Assembly (NCBI RefSeq): GCF_039872745.1
Contig: NZ_JBDPZD010000004.1
Coordinates: 1 to 64,000 of the forward strand
Direction: 5' to 3'
Length of the DNA stretch: 64,000 nt
Origin: Pelomonas paludis
Lineage (GTDB): Bacteria > Pseudomonadota > Gammaproteobacteria > Burkholderiales > Burkholderiaceae_C
The notes under the pieces are model-generated. The model made no database searches and was not told the DNA's origin. It saw nothing but the letters and a program-made list of their open reading frames with translations. Positions 24,787-33,893 of the stretch are shown in pieces. The position numbers and the translations under genes are program-made. The first letter of the stretch is position 1. Each line of letters begins with the position of its first letter.

Positions 24787-27183
24787 ATGTTTCCTTCTCG
24801 TTTTGCCCACGGCGCCATCGTGCGCGCCTGCCTGCTGCTTGGCAGCGTCCCCTTGTTCAATCCCGCCGCCCTGGCTTGCGATGACTGCGACCCTGAGTTG
24901 CACGCCTCCGCAGCGTCAGACGCAAGCGCCAGCACGCCGCAACGCCTTGCGCCCGTGCAAGTCGATGGCCTTGCGCCAAGCTCCCTGCCGGCCACCCTGC
25001 CCACCACGCACGAGAGTCTGACCCGCGCCGAGATGGAGCGCAGCATCAATGCGACGGACTCGGAGGACGCGCTCAAGTACTTCCCTAGCCTGTTGGTGCG
25101 CAAGCGCTACATCGGCGACTACAACCACGCCATCCTCTCCAGCCGCGCCTCGGGCACCGGCAACAGCGCCCGCTCGGCCGTGTATGCCGACGGCATCCTG
25201 CTGTCCAACTACCTGGGCAATGGCGTGGGCGGGCTGTCCTTCCCGCCGCGCTGGGGCATGGTCACGCCCGAAGAGATCGAGCGCGTGGACGTCATCTACG
25301 GCCCCTTCTCGGCCGCCTACCCCGGCAACGCCGTGGGCGCGGTGGTGGACTATGTGACGCGCATGCCCACCAAGTTCGAAGCGCACGCCAAGCTCAGCCT
25401 CACCACCCAGCCCTTCGAGCTCTACAACACCCGCGCCACGTACCGCGCCTGGCAAGCCAGTGCCGCCGTCGGCAGCCGCGAGGGCGCCTTCAGCTGGTGG
25501 CTGGGCGTCAACCGCACGGACAGCGACGGCCAGCCACTGACCTTCGCCACGCGCCTGGTCTCGTCCGGCACTGCGGTGACCACGGGCACGCCCGTCACCG
25601 GCGCCGTGCTGGGCCTGAACAACGCCAACCAGCCCTGGTACCTGATCGGTGCGGCCACCCAGTACCGCACCCAGCAAGACCACATCAAGCTCAAGCTGGC
25701 CTACGACCTCAGCCCGCAGCTGCGCGCGACCTATCTCTTCGGCACCTGGCTCAATGCGGCGGACGGCAACTCGCAGTCCTACCTGACCGGCGCCAGCGGC
25801 CAAGCTGTGACCAGTGGCGCCATCGTCATCGACGGCAAGCAATACGCCGCCCTCACCGGCGCCGATTTCTCGCTGACCCGCGAGAAGCTGCGCCACGCCA
25901 TGCATGGCCTCACCCTCAAGAGCCGCACTGGCGGCGAGTGGGACTGGGAGCTGGCGGCCAGCCTCTACGACTACGCTCGCGACGACAAGCGCCAGAACGC
26001 CGCCAACAACCCGCAGCCAGGTGCCTGGACGGGCGGTGCCGGCACCCTGGCCGACGGCAGTGGCACGGGCTGGAACACCCTGTCGGCGCGGACCATCTGG
26101 CGCCCTGCAGGCGCCCGCCATGTGGTGGACCTGGGCCTGCAGCAGGACAGCTACGCCCTGCGCTACCGGACCTCCAACATCACCGGCAACTACCTCGTCG
26201 ATGACCCTGGCAGCCTGGCCAGCAACGTGCAAGGCCACACGCGCACGCAAGCCGCCTTTGTGCAGGACGCCTGGGGCCTCAGTGAAGACTGGAAGCTGGT
26301 GCTGGGCCTGCGCGCCGAGCACTGGCGTGCCTCCGAGGGCCGCACCGAGTTCTCGGCCAGCAGCCGGATCGACCACGCCGCCCGCACAGAGAACTACCTG
26401 TCGCCCAAGGCAGCGCTCTCCTGGCAGGCCAGCAACGAGACCCTGCTCAAAGCCTCGGTCGGCCGGGCCGTGCGCCTGCCCACCGTGGCCGAGCTCTATG
26501 GCGCCACGTCCACCACCAACTCCCAGTACATCAACGACCCCGGCCTCAAGCCCGAGAAGTCCTGGACCGCCGAGTGGAGCGCCGAGCAAGTTTGGGGCGA
26601 CGCCAACAACCCGCTGCAAAGCCGCATCACCCTGTTCGCCGAAAGCACGCGCGACGCCATCTACTCGCAGACCCTGTTCGACGCTGCCGCCAACCGCAAC
26701 ATCAGCCGCGTGCAGAACGTGGATCGCATCGGCACCACCGGCATCGAGACCAGCGTGGGCGCCAATGACTTCGGCTTGAAAGGCCTCGACGTCTCGGCCA
26801 GCGTCACCTATGCCGACTCCAAGATCAAGCGCAATGCCGGCTTCGTCGCCGCCGCCGGCGACACCGTCGGCAAATGGCAGCCCAATGTCGCGCGCTGGCG
26901 CGGCACCCTGCAGGCCAGCTACCGCTTCAATGCCGCCTGGACGGCCAGCCTCGCCGCGCGCTACAGCGGCCGCCAGTTCCGCACGCTCAACAATGCCGAC
27001 GTGAATGGCTATGCCTACCAGGGTGTGAGCGCCTTCAAGACGCTCGATGCGCGCATGCTCTGGCGCATCGACCCGCGCTGGACGGCCGCCCTCGGCGTCG
27101 ACAACCTCAACAACAACCGCTACTGGAACTTCCACCCCTACCCCCAGCGCAGCGTCAGCGCCGAGCTCAAGGTCGACCTTTGA
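24787..27183 (+). CDS. TonB-dependent outer-membrane receptor, probably copper
   Basis: A 798-aa outer-membrane receptor. A signal peptide leads to a mature N-terminus with CDDCDPELHAS and a TonB-box-like APVQVDGL, then a plug domain (ITDATA-type region NATDSEDALKYFPSLLVRKR, DVIYGPFSAAYPGNAVGA) and a beta barrel. The context (DUF2946, YcnI and PCuAC genes on the same strand) points to copper uptake, as in OprC-like receptors, though this is inference. The last residue is Leu rather than the usual aromatic. The ATG at 24787 is chosen; a GTG two codons upstream is also open. No Fur box is evident. Confidence 0.85.
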   Translation: MFPSRFAHGAIVRACLLLGSVPLFNPAALACDDCDPELHASAASDASASTPQRLAPVQVDGLAPSSLPATLPTTHESLTRAEMERSINATDSEDALKYFPSLLVRKRYIGDYNHAILSSRASGTGNSARSAVYADGILLSNYLGNGVGGLSFPPRWGMVTPEEIERVDVIYGPFSAAYPGNAVGAVVDYVTRMPTKFEAHAKLSLTTQPFELYNTRATYRAWQASAAVGSREGAFSWWLGVNRTDSDGQPLTFATRLVSSGTAVTTGTPVTGAVLGLNNANQPWYLIGAATQYRTQQDHIKLKLAYDLSPQLRATYLFGTWLNAADGNSQSYLTGASGQAVTSGAIVIDGKQYAALTGADFSLTREKLRHAMHGLTLKSRTGGEWDWELAASLYDYARDDKRQNAANNPQPGAWTGGAGTLADGSGTGWNTLSARTIWRPAGARHVVDLGLQQDSYALRYRTSNITGNYLVDDPGSLASNVQGHTRTQAAFVQDAWGLSEDWKLVLGLRAEHWRASEGRTEFSASSRIDHAARTENYLSPKAALSWQASNETLLKASVGRAVRLPTVAELYGATSTTNSQYINDPGLKPEKSWTAEWSAEQVWGDANNPLQSRITLFAESTRDAIYSQTLFDAAANRNISRVQNVDRIGTTGIETSVGANDFGLKGLDVSASVTYADSKIKRNAGFVAAAGDTVGKWQPNVARWRGTLQASYRFNAAWTASLAARYSGRQFRTLNNADVNGYAYQGVSAFKTLDARMLWRIDPRWTAALGVDNLNNNRYWNFHPYPQRSVSAELKVDL

Positions 27184-27194
27184 AAGCCCCCACG

Positions 27195-27716
27195 ATGAAA
27201 CTCCTCGCCCTCCCCCTGCTGCTGGCAGCCCTTGGCGCCCAGGCCCACGTCGTGCTCGACGCCCCCGAGGCCGAGGCCGGCAAGTCCTTCCGCGCCGCGC
27301 TGCGCGTGAGCCACGGCTGCGACGGCGCGCCCACCCGGCAAGTCATCGTCACCGTCCCCGAGGGCCTGCGCGGCGCCAAGCCCCAGCCCAAGCCGGGCTG
27401 GACCCTGCAGGTCACCAAGGCGCCGCTCAAAGCGCCCTACGAGTCCCACGGCAAGCCCGTCCTTGAAGATACCGTCGAAGTCCGCTGGACCGCCAACACC
27501 GAGGCCGACCAGCTGCAAGACGCCTGGTTCGACGAGTTCGTCCTGCGCGCCACGGCACCAGCTCAGGCTGGCGTCTACTGGTTCAAGGTCCGGCAGCTCT
27601 GCACACAGGGGGAGTGGAACTGGGCCGAGATCCCCAGCAGCGAATCCCCTGCGCCGCGCGCGCCGGCTGTCAAACTCACCATCAAACCCGGCGCCCCAGC
27701 GGCGCACGTGCACTGA
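27195..27716 (+). CDS. ycnI: YcnI/DUF1775 copper-binding protein
   Basis: A 173-aa periplasmic protein of the YcnI family. The signal peptide ends AQA, leaving a mature N-terminal His (HVVLDAPEA), the residue that with an acidic side chain binds Cu(II) in YcnI. The core has DAWFDEFVLRA and CTQGEWNWAEIP, both family features. Two other Cys (RVSHGCDG, RQLCTQG) could form a disulfide. It is 11 nt downstream of the TonB receptor and 8 nt upstream of the PCuAC gene, in one operon. Confidence 0.9.
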   Translation: MKLLALPLLLAALGAQAHVVLDAPEAEAGKSFRAALRVSHGCDGAPTRQVIVTVPEGLRGAKPQPKPGWTLQVTKAPLKAPYESHGKPVLEDTVEVRWTANTEADQLQDAWFDEFVLRATAPAQAGVYWFKVRQLCTQGEWNWAEIPSSESPAPRAPAVKLTIKPGAPAAHVH

Positions 27717-27724
27717 GAGCGCCC

Positions 27725-28177
27725 ATGAAGACCTTGCTTAGCTTCCTCACCTTGGCCGCATTGACCGGTCTTGCCGGCAACGCCGCCCTGGCCCAAACCA
27801 CCGCCACCGACCCCTGGGTCCGCGCCGCCGTGCCCGGGCAGAAGGCCACCGGCATGTTTGTCCAGTTGCAGTCCAAGACGGCGACGCGCCTGGTCAGCGT
27901 CAGCACACCCATTGCCGGCGTGGCCGAGATCCACGAGATGAGCATGGACGGCGGTGTGATGCGCATGCGCGCCATGCCCGGCCTTGACCTGCCGGCGGGC
28001 CAGCCCGTGGCCCTGAAGCCCGGCGGCTTTCACCTGATGTTCATGGACCTCAAGCAGCCGCTCAAGGCCGGTGACACCGTGCCCGTGACCCTCACCCTGG
28101 AGAACGCCGCCAAGCAGCGCGAGACCTTGGAGCTGAAGGTGCCGGTGCGGCAACTGCAAGCACCGATGCAGCACTGA
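27725..28177 (+). CDS. PCuAC-type copper chaperone
   Basis: A 150-aa periplasmic copper chaperone. It carries the H(M)x10Mx21HxM copper motif: EIHEMSMDGGVMRM, then KPGGFHLMFM. PCuAC delivers Cu(I) to the CuA or CuB sites of cytochrome oxidases, so the cassette may supply copper to respiration. A signal peptide (MKTLLSFLTLAALTGLAGNA) is present. The start at 27725 is the fitting ATG. Last gene of the operon; the next gene is convergent. Confidence 0.93.
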   Translation: MKTLLSFLTLAALTGLAGNAALAQTTATDPWVRAAVPGQKATGMFVQLQSKTATRLVSVSTPIAGVAEIHEMSMDGGVMRMRAMPGLDLPAGQPVALKPGGFHLMFMDLKQPLKAGDTVPVTLTLENAAKQRETLELKVPVRQLQAPMQH

Positions 28178-28192
28178 GGCGGCCGGCACCTT

Positions 28193-28870
28193 TCAGCGCG
28201 GCTGCACGCGGCGCCGCGACCAGGCCAGCAGACCGACAAGCCCGCCGCCCATCAAGGCCAGGCTCGCGGACTCAGGCACGGCGCCGGCCATCAGCGCGGT
28301 GTTGGCCGTCGTCTCATAGGCATAGTCCACCAAGGTGCCGGCGCCAGCGGCGGGCACGCTGACGCGAAACCAGCCGTAGTGCAGGGTGTCGTCGTCGCTG
28401 TCCCACATCAATGCACCTTCGTTGCGGAAGCGAAAGCCAACCAGCAGCTCGGTCTGGTCTGCAGGGATCAGCGTGTTCTGTGCCACGGTGAAGGTGCTGC
28501 CAGGCCCTACCCACACGCCGGGCAACTGGTTCAACGACCCTGCCGGATCGACCACAAAGCCCCGGGCCTCCTCGCGCACGATTTTCGGCTGCCCGCTCAA
28601 GCCGGACGACAAGGCGATCCAGCCCGGATCCTTGTAGACGTTGAAGTCGAAGCCGAAGGCAGGATCCCACGGTGCTGGAAAACCGTGCGGGCCGCTGTAG
28701 AGCTCGTCCCGAACCACGTTCACATAGAGCCCGATGGGCGTGTCCGGGATGGGCGCGTTGAGCACGCCGCTGTAGTGAACCTCGGCCTGCGCGGCCGGGC
28801 TGACGCAGGCCATGGCCGCCAACATGGCGCAGCCTGCCAGCAGGCGAGATGGGTGTGAGTGTGTGGGCAT
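28193..28870 (-). CDS. PEP-CTERM exported protein (variant motif)
   Basis: A 225-aa exported protein with signal peptide (PSRLLAGCAMLAAMACVS) and a C-terminal sorting tail VPESASLALMGGGLVGLL followed by AWSRRRVQPR. The motif has Ser where the canonical VPEP has Pro, a known variation but worth noting. The start at 28870 has GGAGGA 5 nt upstream. The middle has no recognised domain but is likely a beta-rich extracellular region. Convergent with the copper operon. Confidence 0.8.
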   Translation of the reverse strand: MPTHSHPSRLLAGCAMLAAMACVSPAAQAEVHYSGVLNAPIPDTPIGLYVNVVRDELYSGPHGFPAPWDPAFGFDFNVYKDPGWIALSSGLSGQPKIVREEARGFVVDPAGSLNQLPGVWVGPGSTFTVAQNTLIPADQTELLVGFRFRNEGALMWDSDDDTLHYGWFRVSVPAAGAGTLVDYAYETTANTALMAGAVPESASLALMGGGLVGLLAWSRRRVQPR

Positions 28871-29126
28871 GCAGTCCTCCGGAGGGTGGTGACCAGGACC
28901 CCTTGGCCCAGCCATGCCCACACCAACGGAGAGAACAACCACACCCGGACATCACCCCCCCGAACCGTGGTGCGCACCAAGCGCCAAAAAGCCTCCCACC
29001 GCCCCGCCTCATCGGGCCAATGGCCCTGGCAGGGTCGCGGCAACATGCGTCTCGCTCCTTCCCACATCTCCACGCCACACGCTCAGGTTCATCACCTCCG
29101 CGACGGGTGTCCAGGTGGCTGGCGCC

Positions 29127-29156
29127 GGGTCTGCGTTGCGACGGCAACGCAGACCC
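29127..29156 (-). terminator. Perfect 13-bp hairpin after the methyltransferase gene
   Basis: GGGTCTGCGTTGC-GACG-GCAACGCAGACCC, a perfect 13-bp stem with a 4-nt loop, begins 8 nt past the minus-strand methyltransferase stop. The T-rich tail lies on the plus strand, not after the stem in the transcript, so it is at best a U-tract-poor terminator or mRNA 3'-end stabiliser. The rest of 28871-29164 shows no gene. Confidence 0.45.
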
Positions 29157-29164
29157 TCTTTCCT

Positions 29165-30394
29165 TCAGGCCGCTAGCAGCTGCTCCAAGCGCTGCTCCCG
29201 CAGCCCATAAAAGCGCTTGATTTCGGCGATCTGGGCCAGCAACTCGTCGCGGCGCGCGGCCAGGGCGGCAGCGGCCGGGCCGTGGGCTTTGACGGCCAGG
29301 ATCATCTTGTTCTTGCTGGTGTGCTCCAGCGCAATGAACTCGAACACCTGGGTGGTGTAGCCCTGGGCCTCCAGCAGCAGCGCACGCAGCGAGTCGGTCA
29401 CCATCTCGGCCTCTTGCCCGAGGTGGATGCCGTGCTTGAGCATGGGCCTCAAGGCACTGGGCAGTTGCATCTGCGGGCGCAGCTCCTTGTGGCAGCAGGG
29501 TGAGCTGAGCAGGATCTGGGCGCCGGCCTGGATGCCAAGGTGCAGCGCATGGTCGGTCGCGATGTCGCAGGCGTGCAGGGCCACCATCACGTCGAGCTGG
29601 CTGGCCGCGACCGAGCGCAGGTCGCCCTCGTCAAAGCGCAGGCCCTGCAGGGCGTTGTCGGCCACCACGGCATTGCACAGCTCGACCATGTCGCGCCGCA
29701 GCTCCAGGCCCGTCACGCGCGGCTGCAAGCCTTGGCGTTGCAGCCAGTCGTGCAGGGCAAAGGTCAGGTAGCCCTTGCCGGAGCCAAAGTCGGCCACGCG
29801 CACCGGTTGGGTGGTGCCAGCGAGTGCCGAGTCGGCCACCGCTGCCGAGAAGATCTCGACGAAGCGGTTGATCTGCTTCCACTTGCGCGCCATGGCAGGC
29901 ACCAGGGCGGGCTCGCCCTTGACGAGGTGAGTGAGCCCCAGGCCCGCCCACACGGGGTTCTTCAGGTCCAGTGGGCGCTGCTTGGCTTTGTCGTGGCTGG
30001 CGGCTTCGGGTTCGGCCACGGTGCGGCTGCTGCGCAAGCTCGCACGGCCTTTGCGGCTGAGGGCGAACTGCAGCTCCTCGGTGTCGGTGTGCAGGTGGGC
30101 ATTGCGAAAGCCACTGCCCAGCAGCTCGGCCAGTTGCTGCAGGCTCTCTTCCAGCCCCAGGTTCTTGGTGACGTCACGCGTCTGGTAGCGCCACAGCCAG
30201 GAGAGCAGCGGCTGCCCTTTGAGCTCGATGCGCCGCACCGTCACGCGCTCCAGGCCCTCCTCATCACCGCAAGGGCTGGCCAGCAGTAGCTTGACGAAAC
30301 GCCCAGCCGCAAGGGCCGTGCGCGTGCGCTGCACAAAGCGCTCGGCGGGTTCGGCCTCAACGGCAGGCGGCGGGGTCACGAGATGGGAAAACAT
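29165..30394 (-). CDS. Class I SAM-dependent methyltransferase
   Basis: A 409-aa cytoplasmic methyltransferase. The SAM-binding motif I is VADFGSGKGYLTFAL, with LDVMVALHACDIATDHAL and SSPCCHKELRPQM further on, matching the Methyltransf_32 (METTL25-like) group. The target is unknown. The N-terminal 200 residues are helical and not assigned. The start at 30394 drops an Arg-rich extension. Divergent from the next gene. Confidence 0.85.
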   Translation of the reverse strand: MFSHLVTPPPAVEAEPAERFVQRTRTALAAGRFVKLLLASPCGDEEGLERVTVRRIELKGQPLLSWLWRYQTRDVTKNLGLEESLQQLAELLGSGFRNAHLHTDTEELQFALSRKGRASLRSSRTVAEPEAASHDKAKQRPLDLKNPVWAGLGLTHLVKGEPALVPAMARKWKQINRFVEIFSAAVADSALAGTTQPVRVADFGSGKGYLTFALHDWLQRQGLQPRVTGLELRRDMVELCNAVVADNALQGLRFDEGDLRSVAASQLDVMVALHACDIATDHALHLGIQAGAQILLSSPCCHKELRPQMQLPSALRPMLKHGIHLGQEAEMVTDSLRALLLEAQGYTTQVFEFIALEHTSKNKMILAVKAHGPAAAALAARRDELLAQIAEIKRFYGLREQRLEQLLAA

Positions 30395-30486
30395 GGGCCT
30401 GATTGTCGGGCTCCTAAAATCCCGGCTTTCGCACCGCTGCGGCTGCCTGCCGCGCGGATCCCCTCCACAGCCTCTGGACAAATACC

Positions 30487-30876
30487 ATGACCCGCTGTGT
30501 CTTCACAGCCGCCGCTGCGGCTGTCGTCCTGGTGGCCGCCGCGCCCGCCCAAGCCCAAACCCACCGCCCATTCCCGGCCTACGCCCTGCGTGGCGAGCTT
30601 GTTGTGGTGCAGACGCCCGACGTGCTGCTCAACGACCAGCCCGCGCGCCTGGCGCCTGGCGCCCGCATCAAAGGGGATACCAACCTGCTGCTGCAGCCCG
30701 CCAGCCTCATCGGCCAGAAGCTCACCGTGCACTACACGGTGGAGCGCGGCGGTTTGATCATGGACGTCTGGGTGCTCAACCCCGCCGAGCTGGCCAACAA
30801 GGTCTGGCCGCGCACGCCGCAGGAGGCCGCCACCTGGCAGTTCTCGCCGGCTGACCAGCTTTGGTTCAAGCCATGA
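30487..30876 (+). CDS. Conserved hypothetical exported protein
   Basis: A 129-aa protein with a signal peptide (AAAAAVVLVAAAPAQAQ). The mature part, about 105 aa, contains GELVVVQTPDVLLNDQPARL and NKVWPRTPQEAATW. I do not recognise the family. Its stop overlaps the miaB start as ATGA, so it is co-translated with the tRNA-modifying enzyme; the reason is not clear. Confidence 0.75.
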   Translation: MTRCVFTAAAAAVVLVAAAPAQAQTHRPFPAYALRGELVVVQTPDVLLNDQPARLAPGARIKGDTNLLLQPASLIGQKLTVHYTVERGGLIMDVWVLNPAELANKVWPRTPQEAATWQFSPADQLWFKP

Positions 30877-32222
30877 GCGAGTCGAGCATGAAGAAGGTCT
30901 ACATCAAGACCTACGGCTGCCAGATGAACGAGTACGACTCGAACAAGATGGCCGACGTGCTGGGCGCCGCCCAGGGCTTCGAGAAGACCGACGACCCCGA
31001 GAGCGCCGACCTCATCCTCTTCAACACCTGCTCGGTGCGCGAGAAGGCGCAGGAGAAGGTGTTCAGCGACCTGGGCCGCGTCAAGCACCTCAAGGAGCGC
31101 GGCGTGATGATCGGCGTGGGTGGCTGTGTGGCCAGCCAGGAGGGCGCGGCCATCGTCGAGCGCGCGCCCTATGTGGACGTGGTCTTCGGCCCGCAGACCC
31201 TGCACCGCCTGCCGCAAATGCTGGCGGCGCGTCGTGACCAGCGCCGCCCGCAGGTGGACATCTCCTTCCCCGAGATCGAGAAGTTCGACCACCTGCCGCC
31301 CGCCAAGGTGGAAGGCGCCTCGGCCTTTGTCTCCATCATGGAAGGCTGCTCCAAGTACTGCAGCTACTGCGTCGTGCCCTACACACGCGGCGAAGAGGTC
31401 TCGCGCCCCTTCGACGACGTGCTGACCGAGATCGCCGGCCTGGCCGACCAGGGGGTGATGGAGATCAACCTGCTGGGCCAGAACGTCAATGCCTACCGAG
31501 GCAAGATGGGCGACACGAGTGAGATGGCCGACCTGGCCCTGCTGCTGGAGTACGCGGCCGAGATCCCCGGCATTCGCCGCCTGCGCTTCACCACCAGCCA
31601 CCCCAACGAGTTCAGCCCTCGCCTCATCGAGGCCTACGGCAAGATCCCCCAGCTGGTGAACCACCTGCACCTGCCCGTGCAGCACGGCAGCGACCGCATC
31701 CTGATGGCCATGAAGCGCGGCTACACGGCGCTGGAGTTCAAGAGCATCGTGCGCAAGCTGCGGGCCATCCGCCCCGACCTGCGCCTGGCCAGCGACTTCA
31801 TCGTCGGCTTCCCCGGCGAGACCGAGGAAGACCACGCCAAGCTCATGAAGCTGGTCGACGACATCGGCTTTGACCAGAGCTTCAGCTTCATCTTCAGCCC
31901 CCGCCCCGGCACGCCGGCTGCGGCGCTGGAAGACACCACGCCCTACGAGACCAAGGTCCGCCGTCTGCAGGAGCTGCAAGCCGCCGTCGAGGCGCACTCG
32001 GTGTCCATCAGCGAGAAGATGGTCGGCAGCGTGGAGCAAGTGCTCGTCACCGGCACCTCCAAGAAGGACCCGAACGAGCTGACAGGCCGCACCGAGTGCA
32101 ACCGCATCGTCAACTTCAAGGGCCACCCCCGGCTCATCCACCAGATGGTGCCCATGGAGATCACCATCGCCTATGCGCACTCGCTGCGCGGCGAGGTGGT
32201 GACGACAGAAACGGTGGCCTGA
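30873..32222 (+). CDS. miaB: tRNA-2-methylthio-N6-isopentenyladenosine synthase MiaB
   Basis: MiaB is a radical-SAM methylthiotransferase that makes ms2i6A37 in tRNAs reading UNN codons. The 449-aa protein has the N-terminal methylthiotransferase domain with three Cys (TYGCQMNE, NTCSVREKA, GGCVAS), the radical-SAM motif GCSKYCSYC and a C-terminal TRAM-like domain. The ATG at 30873 overlaps the previous stop. The usual miaB-ybeZ-ybeY cluster is split here: ybeZ-ybeY are 15 kb away. Confidence 0.97.
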   Translation: MSESSMKKVYIKTYGCQMNEYDSNKMADVLGAAQGFEKTDDPESADLILFNTCSVREKAQEKVFSDLGRVKHLKERGVMIGVGGCVASQEGAAIVERAPYVDVVFGPQTLHRLPQMLAARRDQRRPQVDISFPEIEKFDHLPPAKVEGASAFVSIMEGCSKYCSYCVVPYTRGEEVSRPFDDVLTEIAGLADQGVMEINLLGQNVNAYRGKMGDTSEMADLALLLEYAAEIPGIRRLRFTTSHPNEFSPRLIEAYGKIPQLVNHLHLPVQHGSDRILMAMKRGYTALEFKSIVRKLRAIRPDLRLASDFIVGFPGETEEDHAKLMKLVDDIGFDQSFSFIFSPRPGTPAAALEDTTPYETKVRRLQELQAAVEAHSVSISEKMVGSVEQVLVTGTSKKDPNELTGRTECNRIVNFKGHPRLIHQMVPMEITIAYAHSLRGEVVTTETVA

Positions 32223-32226
32223 GGCG

Positions 32227-32490
32227 CTACCGCCGGGTCAGCCACCACTGCGGCAGGCTGACCCCGGTGAGCAGCAGCGCATAGCCGGCCATCTTGCCGT
32301 CTCGGCCCAGCAGCACGAGGGCCAGGCCAATGGCCAGCATGCCGCCCAAGCCGCCCCAGACGACCATCTTGCGCAGGTCCATGCGCTGGCCGCGCCAGAC
32401 CAGGCGCATCAGCAAGGCCAGCAGCACCGACACACCCCAAGCCGGCGCCAGCAAATTGGTCACATGCCAGAAGGCATCAAACGCGCTCAT
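32227..32490 (-). CDS. Small membrane protein, hypothetical
   Basis: An 87-aa protein with two to three hydrophobic segments (LLAPAWGVSVLLALLMRLVW, WGGLGGMLAIGLALVLLG, YALLLTGVSLPQWW). It is convergent with miaB (4-nt gap) and divergent from hemA. I do not recognise the family; similar small membrane genes occur beside hemA in related bacteria but I cannot verify this here. Confidence 0.65.
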   Translation of the reverse strand: MSAFDAFWHVTNLLAPAWGVSVLLALLMRLVWRGQRMDLRKMVVWGGLGGMLAIGLALVLLGRDGKMAGYALLLTGVSLPQWWLTRR

Positions 32491-32537
32491 TGATCCAGGG
32501 CAAGGGTGTCCGAAGGGGCCCGAATCCTACAATCCAT

Positions 32538-32551
32538 ACTGACATGTCAGT
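32538..32551. promoter_or_regulatory. Palindrome over the hemA start codon
   Basis: ACTGACATGTCAGT is a perfect 14-bp palindrome containing the hemA ATG (32544-32546). A TACAAT hexamer (32528-32533) sits 10 nt before the ATG, so transcription would begin within or next to the palindrome. It could be an operator or form a hairpin hiding the start codon. Confidence 0.6.
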
Positions 32552-33803
32552 CTTTGCCCTCGGCCTGAACCACCAGTCGGCCCCGCTTGATCTGCGGGGC
32601 CGGTTTGCGTTCACGCTGGAGCAACTGGCGCCCTCGCTAGCCGGCCTGCGCGACAAGCTGGCCGGCACGCCAGAGGCTGCCATCCTCTCCACCTGCAACC
32701 GCACCGAGGTCTATGTGGCTGCGCCACAAGCCCAGGTGCAGCCCGCGCTGGACTGGCTCGCCAGCCATGGCGGCATCGGCCGCGATGCGCTCAGCCCGCA
32801 CGCCTACATCCTGCAGGGCAGCGCCGCCGCGCGGCACGCCTTCCGGGTGGCCAGCGGGCTTGATTCGATGGTGCTGGGCGAGCCGCAGATCCTCGGCCAG
32901 ATGAAGCAGGCCGTGCGCGAGGCCGACGCGGCCGGCGCCCTGGGCACCACGCTGCACCAGCTCTTCCAACGCAGCTTTGCCGTGGCGAAGGAGGTGCGCA
33001 CCTCGACCGAGATCGGCGCCCACTCCATCAGCATGGCCGCCGCCGCCGTGCGCCTGGCCAGCCAGCTGTTTGAAGACCTGGCGCAGACGCGCGTGCTCTT
33101 CGTCGGCGCGGGCGAGATGATCGAGCTCGTCGCCACCCACTTTGCAGCGCGCACGCCGCGCCACATGGCCGTGGCCAACCGCACGCTGGAGCGCGGCGAG
33201 AAGCTGGCCGCGCACTTCGGCGCCGAGGCCATGCGCCTGACCGACCTGACCGAGCGCCTGCACGAGTTCGACATCGTCGTCTCCTGCACCGCGTCCAGCC
33301 TGCCCTTGATCGGCAAGGGCGCCGTGGAGCGCGCGCTCAAGCGCCGCAAGCACCGCCCGGTCTTCATGGTCGACCTGGCCGTGCCGCGCGACATCGAGCC
33401 CGAGGTCGCCGCCCTGTCCGACGTCTACCTCTACACCGTGGACGAGCTCGCCACCCAGGTGCAGACCGCCGGCGAAAAGCGCCAGGCCGCCGTGGCCCAG
33501 GCCGAGGCCATCGTCGAGACCGGCGTGCAGAGCTTCATGCACTGGCTGGACCAGCGCCACACGGTGCCCCTGATCCAGGCCCTGCACGCCCAGGCCGACG
33601 ACTGGCGCGCCCACGAACTCGCCCGCGCCCGCAAGCTGCTGGCCAAGGGCGCCGACGTGGAAGAAGTGATGGACGCCCTCTCCCGCGGCCTCACGCAAAA
33701 GCTGCTGCACGGCACCCTGGCCGAGCTCGGCAGCGCCGATGGCGAACAGCGCCTGCACCTGGCCCAAACCGTGTCGCGCCTCTTCCTGCGCGGCAAGCAT
33801 TAG
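32544..33803 (+). CDS. hemA: Glutamyl-tRNA reductase
   Basis: HemA reduces glutamyl-tRNA to glutamate-1-semialdehyde, the entry step of C5-pathway haem synthesis, using NADPH. The 419-aa protein has the catalytic cysteine in LSTCNRTE (Cys51), the dinucleotide fold VLFVGAGEMIELVA and GLDSMVLGEPQILGQMK. The start at 32544 gives the typical MSVFALGLNHQSAP. There is no Shine-Dalgarno sequence, and the predicted -10 leaves a 5' leader of only a few nucleotides. prfA follows after 90 bp. Confidence 0.97.
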   Translation: MSVFALGLNHQSAPLDLRGRFAFTLEQLAPSLAGLRDKLAGTPEAAILSTCNRTEVYVAAPQAQVQPALDWLASHGGIGRDALSPHAYILQGSAAARHAFRVASGLDSMVLGEPQILGQMKQAVREADAAGALGTTLHQLFQRSFAVAKEVRTSTEIGAHSISMAAAAVRLASQLFEDLAQTRVLFVGAGEMIELVATHFAARTPRHMAVANRTLERGEKLAAHFGAEAMRLTDLTERLHEFDIVVSCTASSLPLIGKGAVERALKRRKHRPVFMVDLAVPRDIEPEVAALSDVYLYTVDELATQVQTAGEKRQAAVAQAEAIVETGVQSFMHWLDQRHTVPLIQALHAQADDWRAHELARARKLLAKGADVEEVMDALSRGLTQKLLHGTLAELGSADGEQRLHLAQTVSRLFLRGKH

Positions 33804-33893
33804 CTGCACTGTCAGACGCTCCCCGGCGCCCGCAACCCTGCGCCCGCGCCTCAGATCCTCCGACACCCGCACCGCCCCGATGGGCACACCCCG

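Noticed and set aside
24916..27135. A very long open frame antisense to the TonB receptor gene
   Set aside because: It mirrors codon bias of the real gene in GC-rich DNA; no domain, no start context, and the sense strand has a complete receptor.
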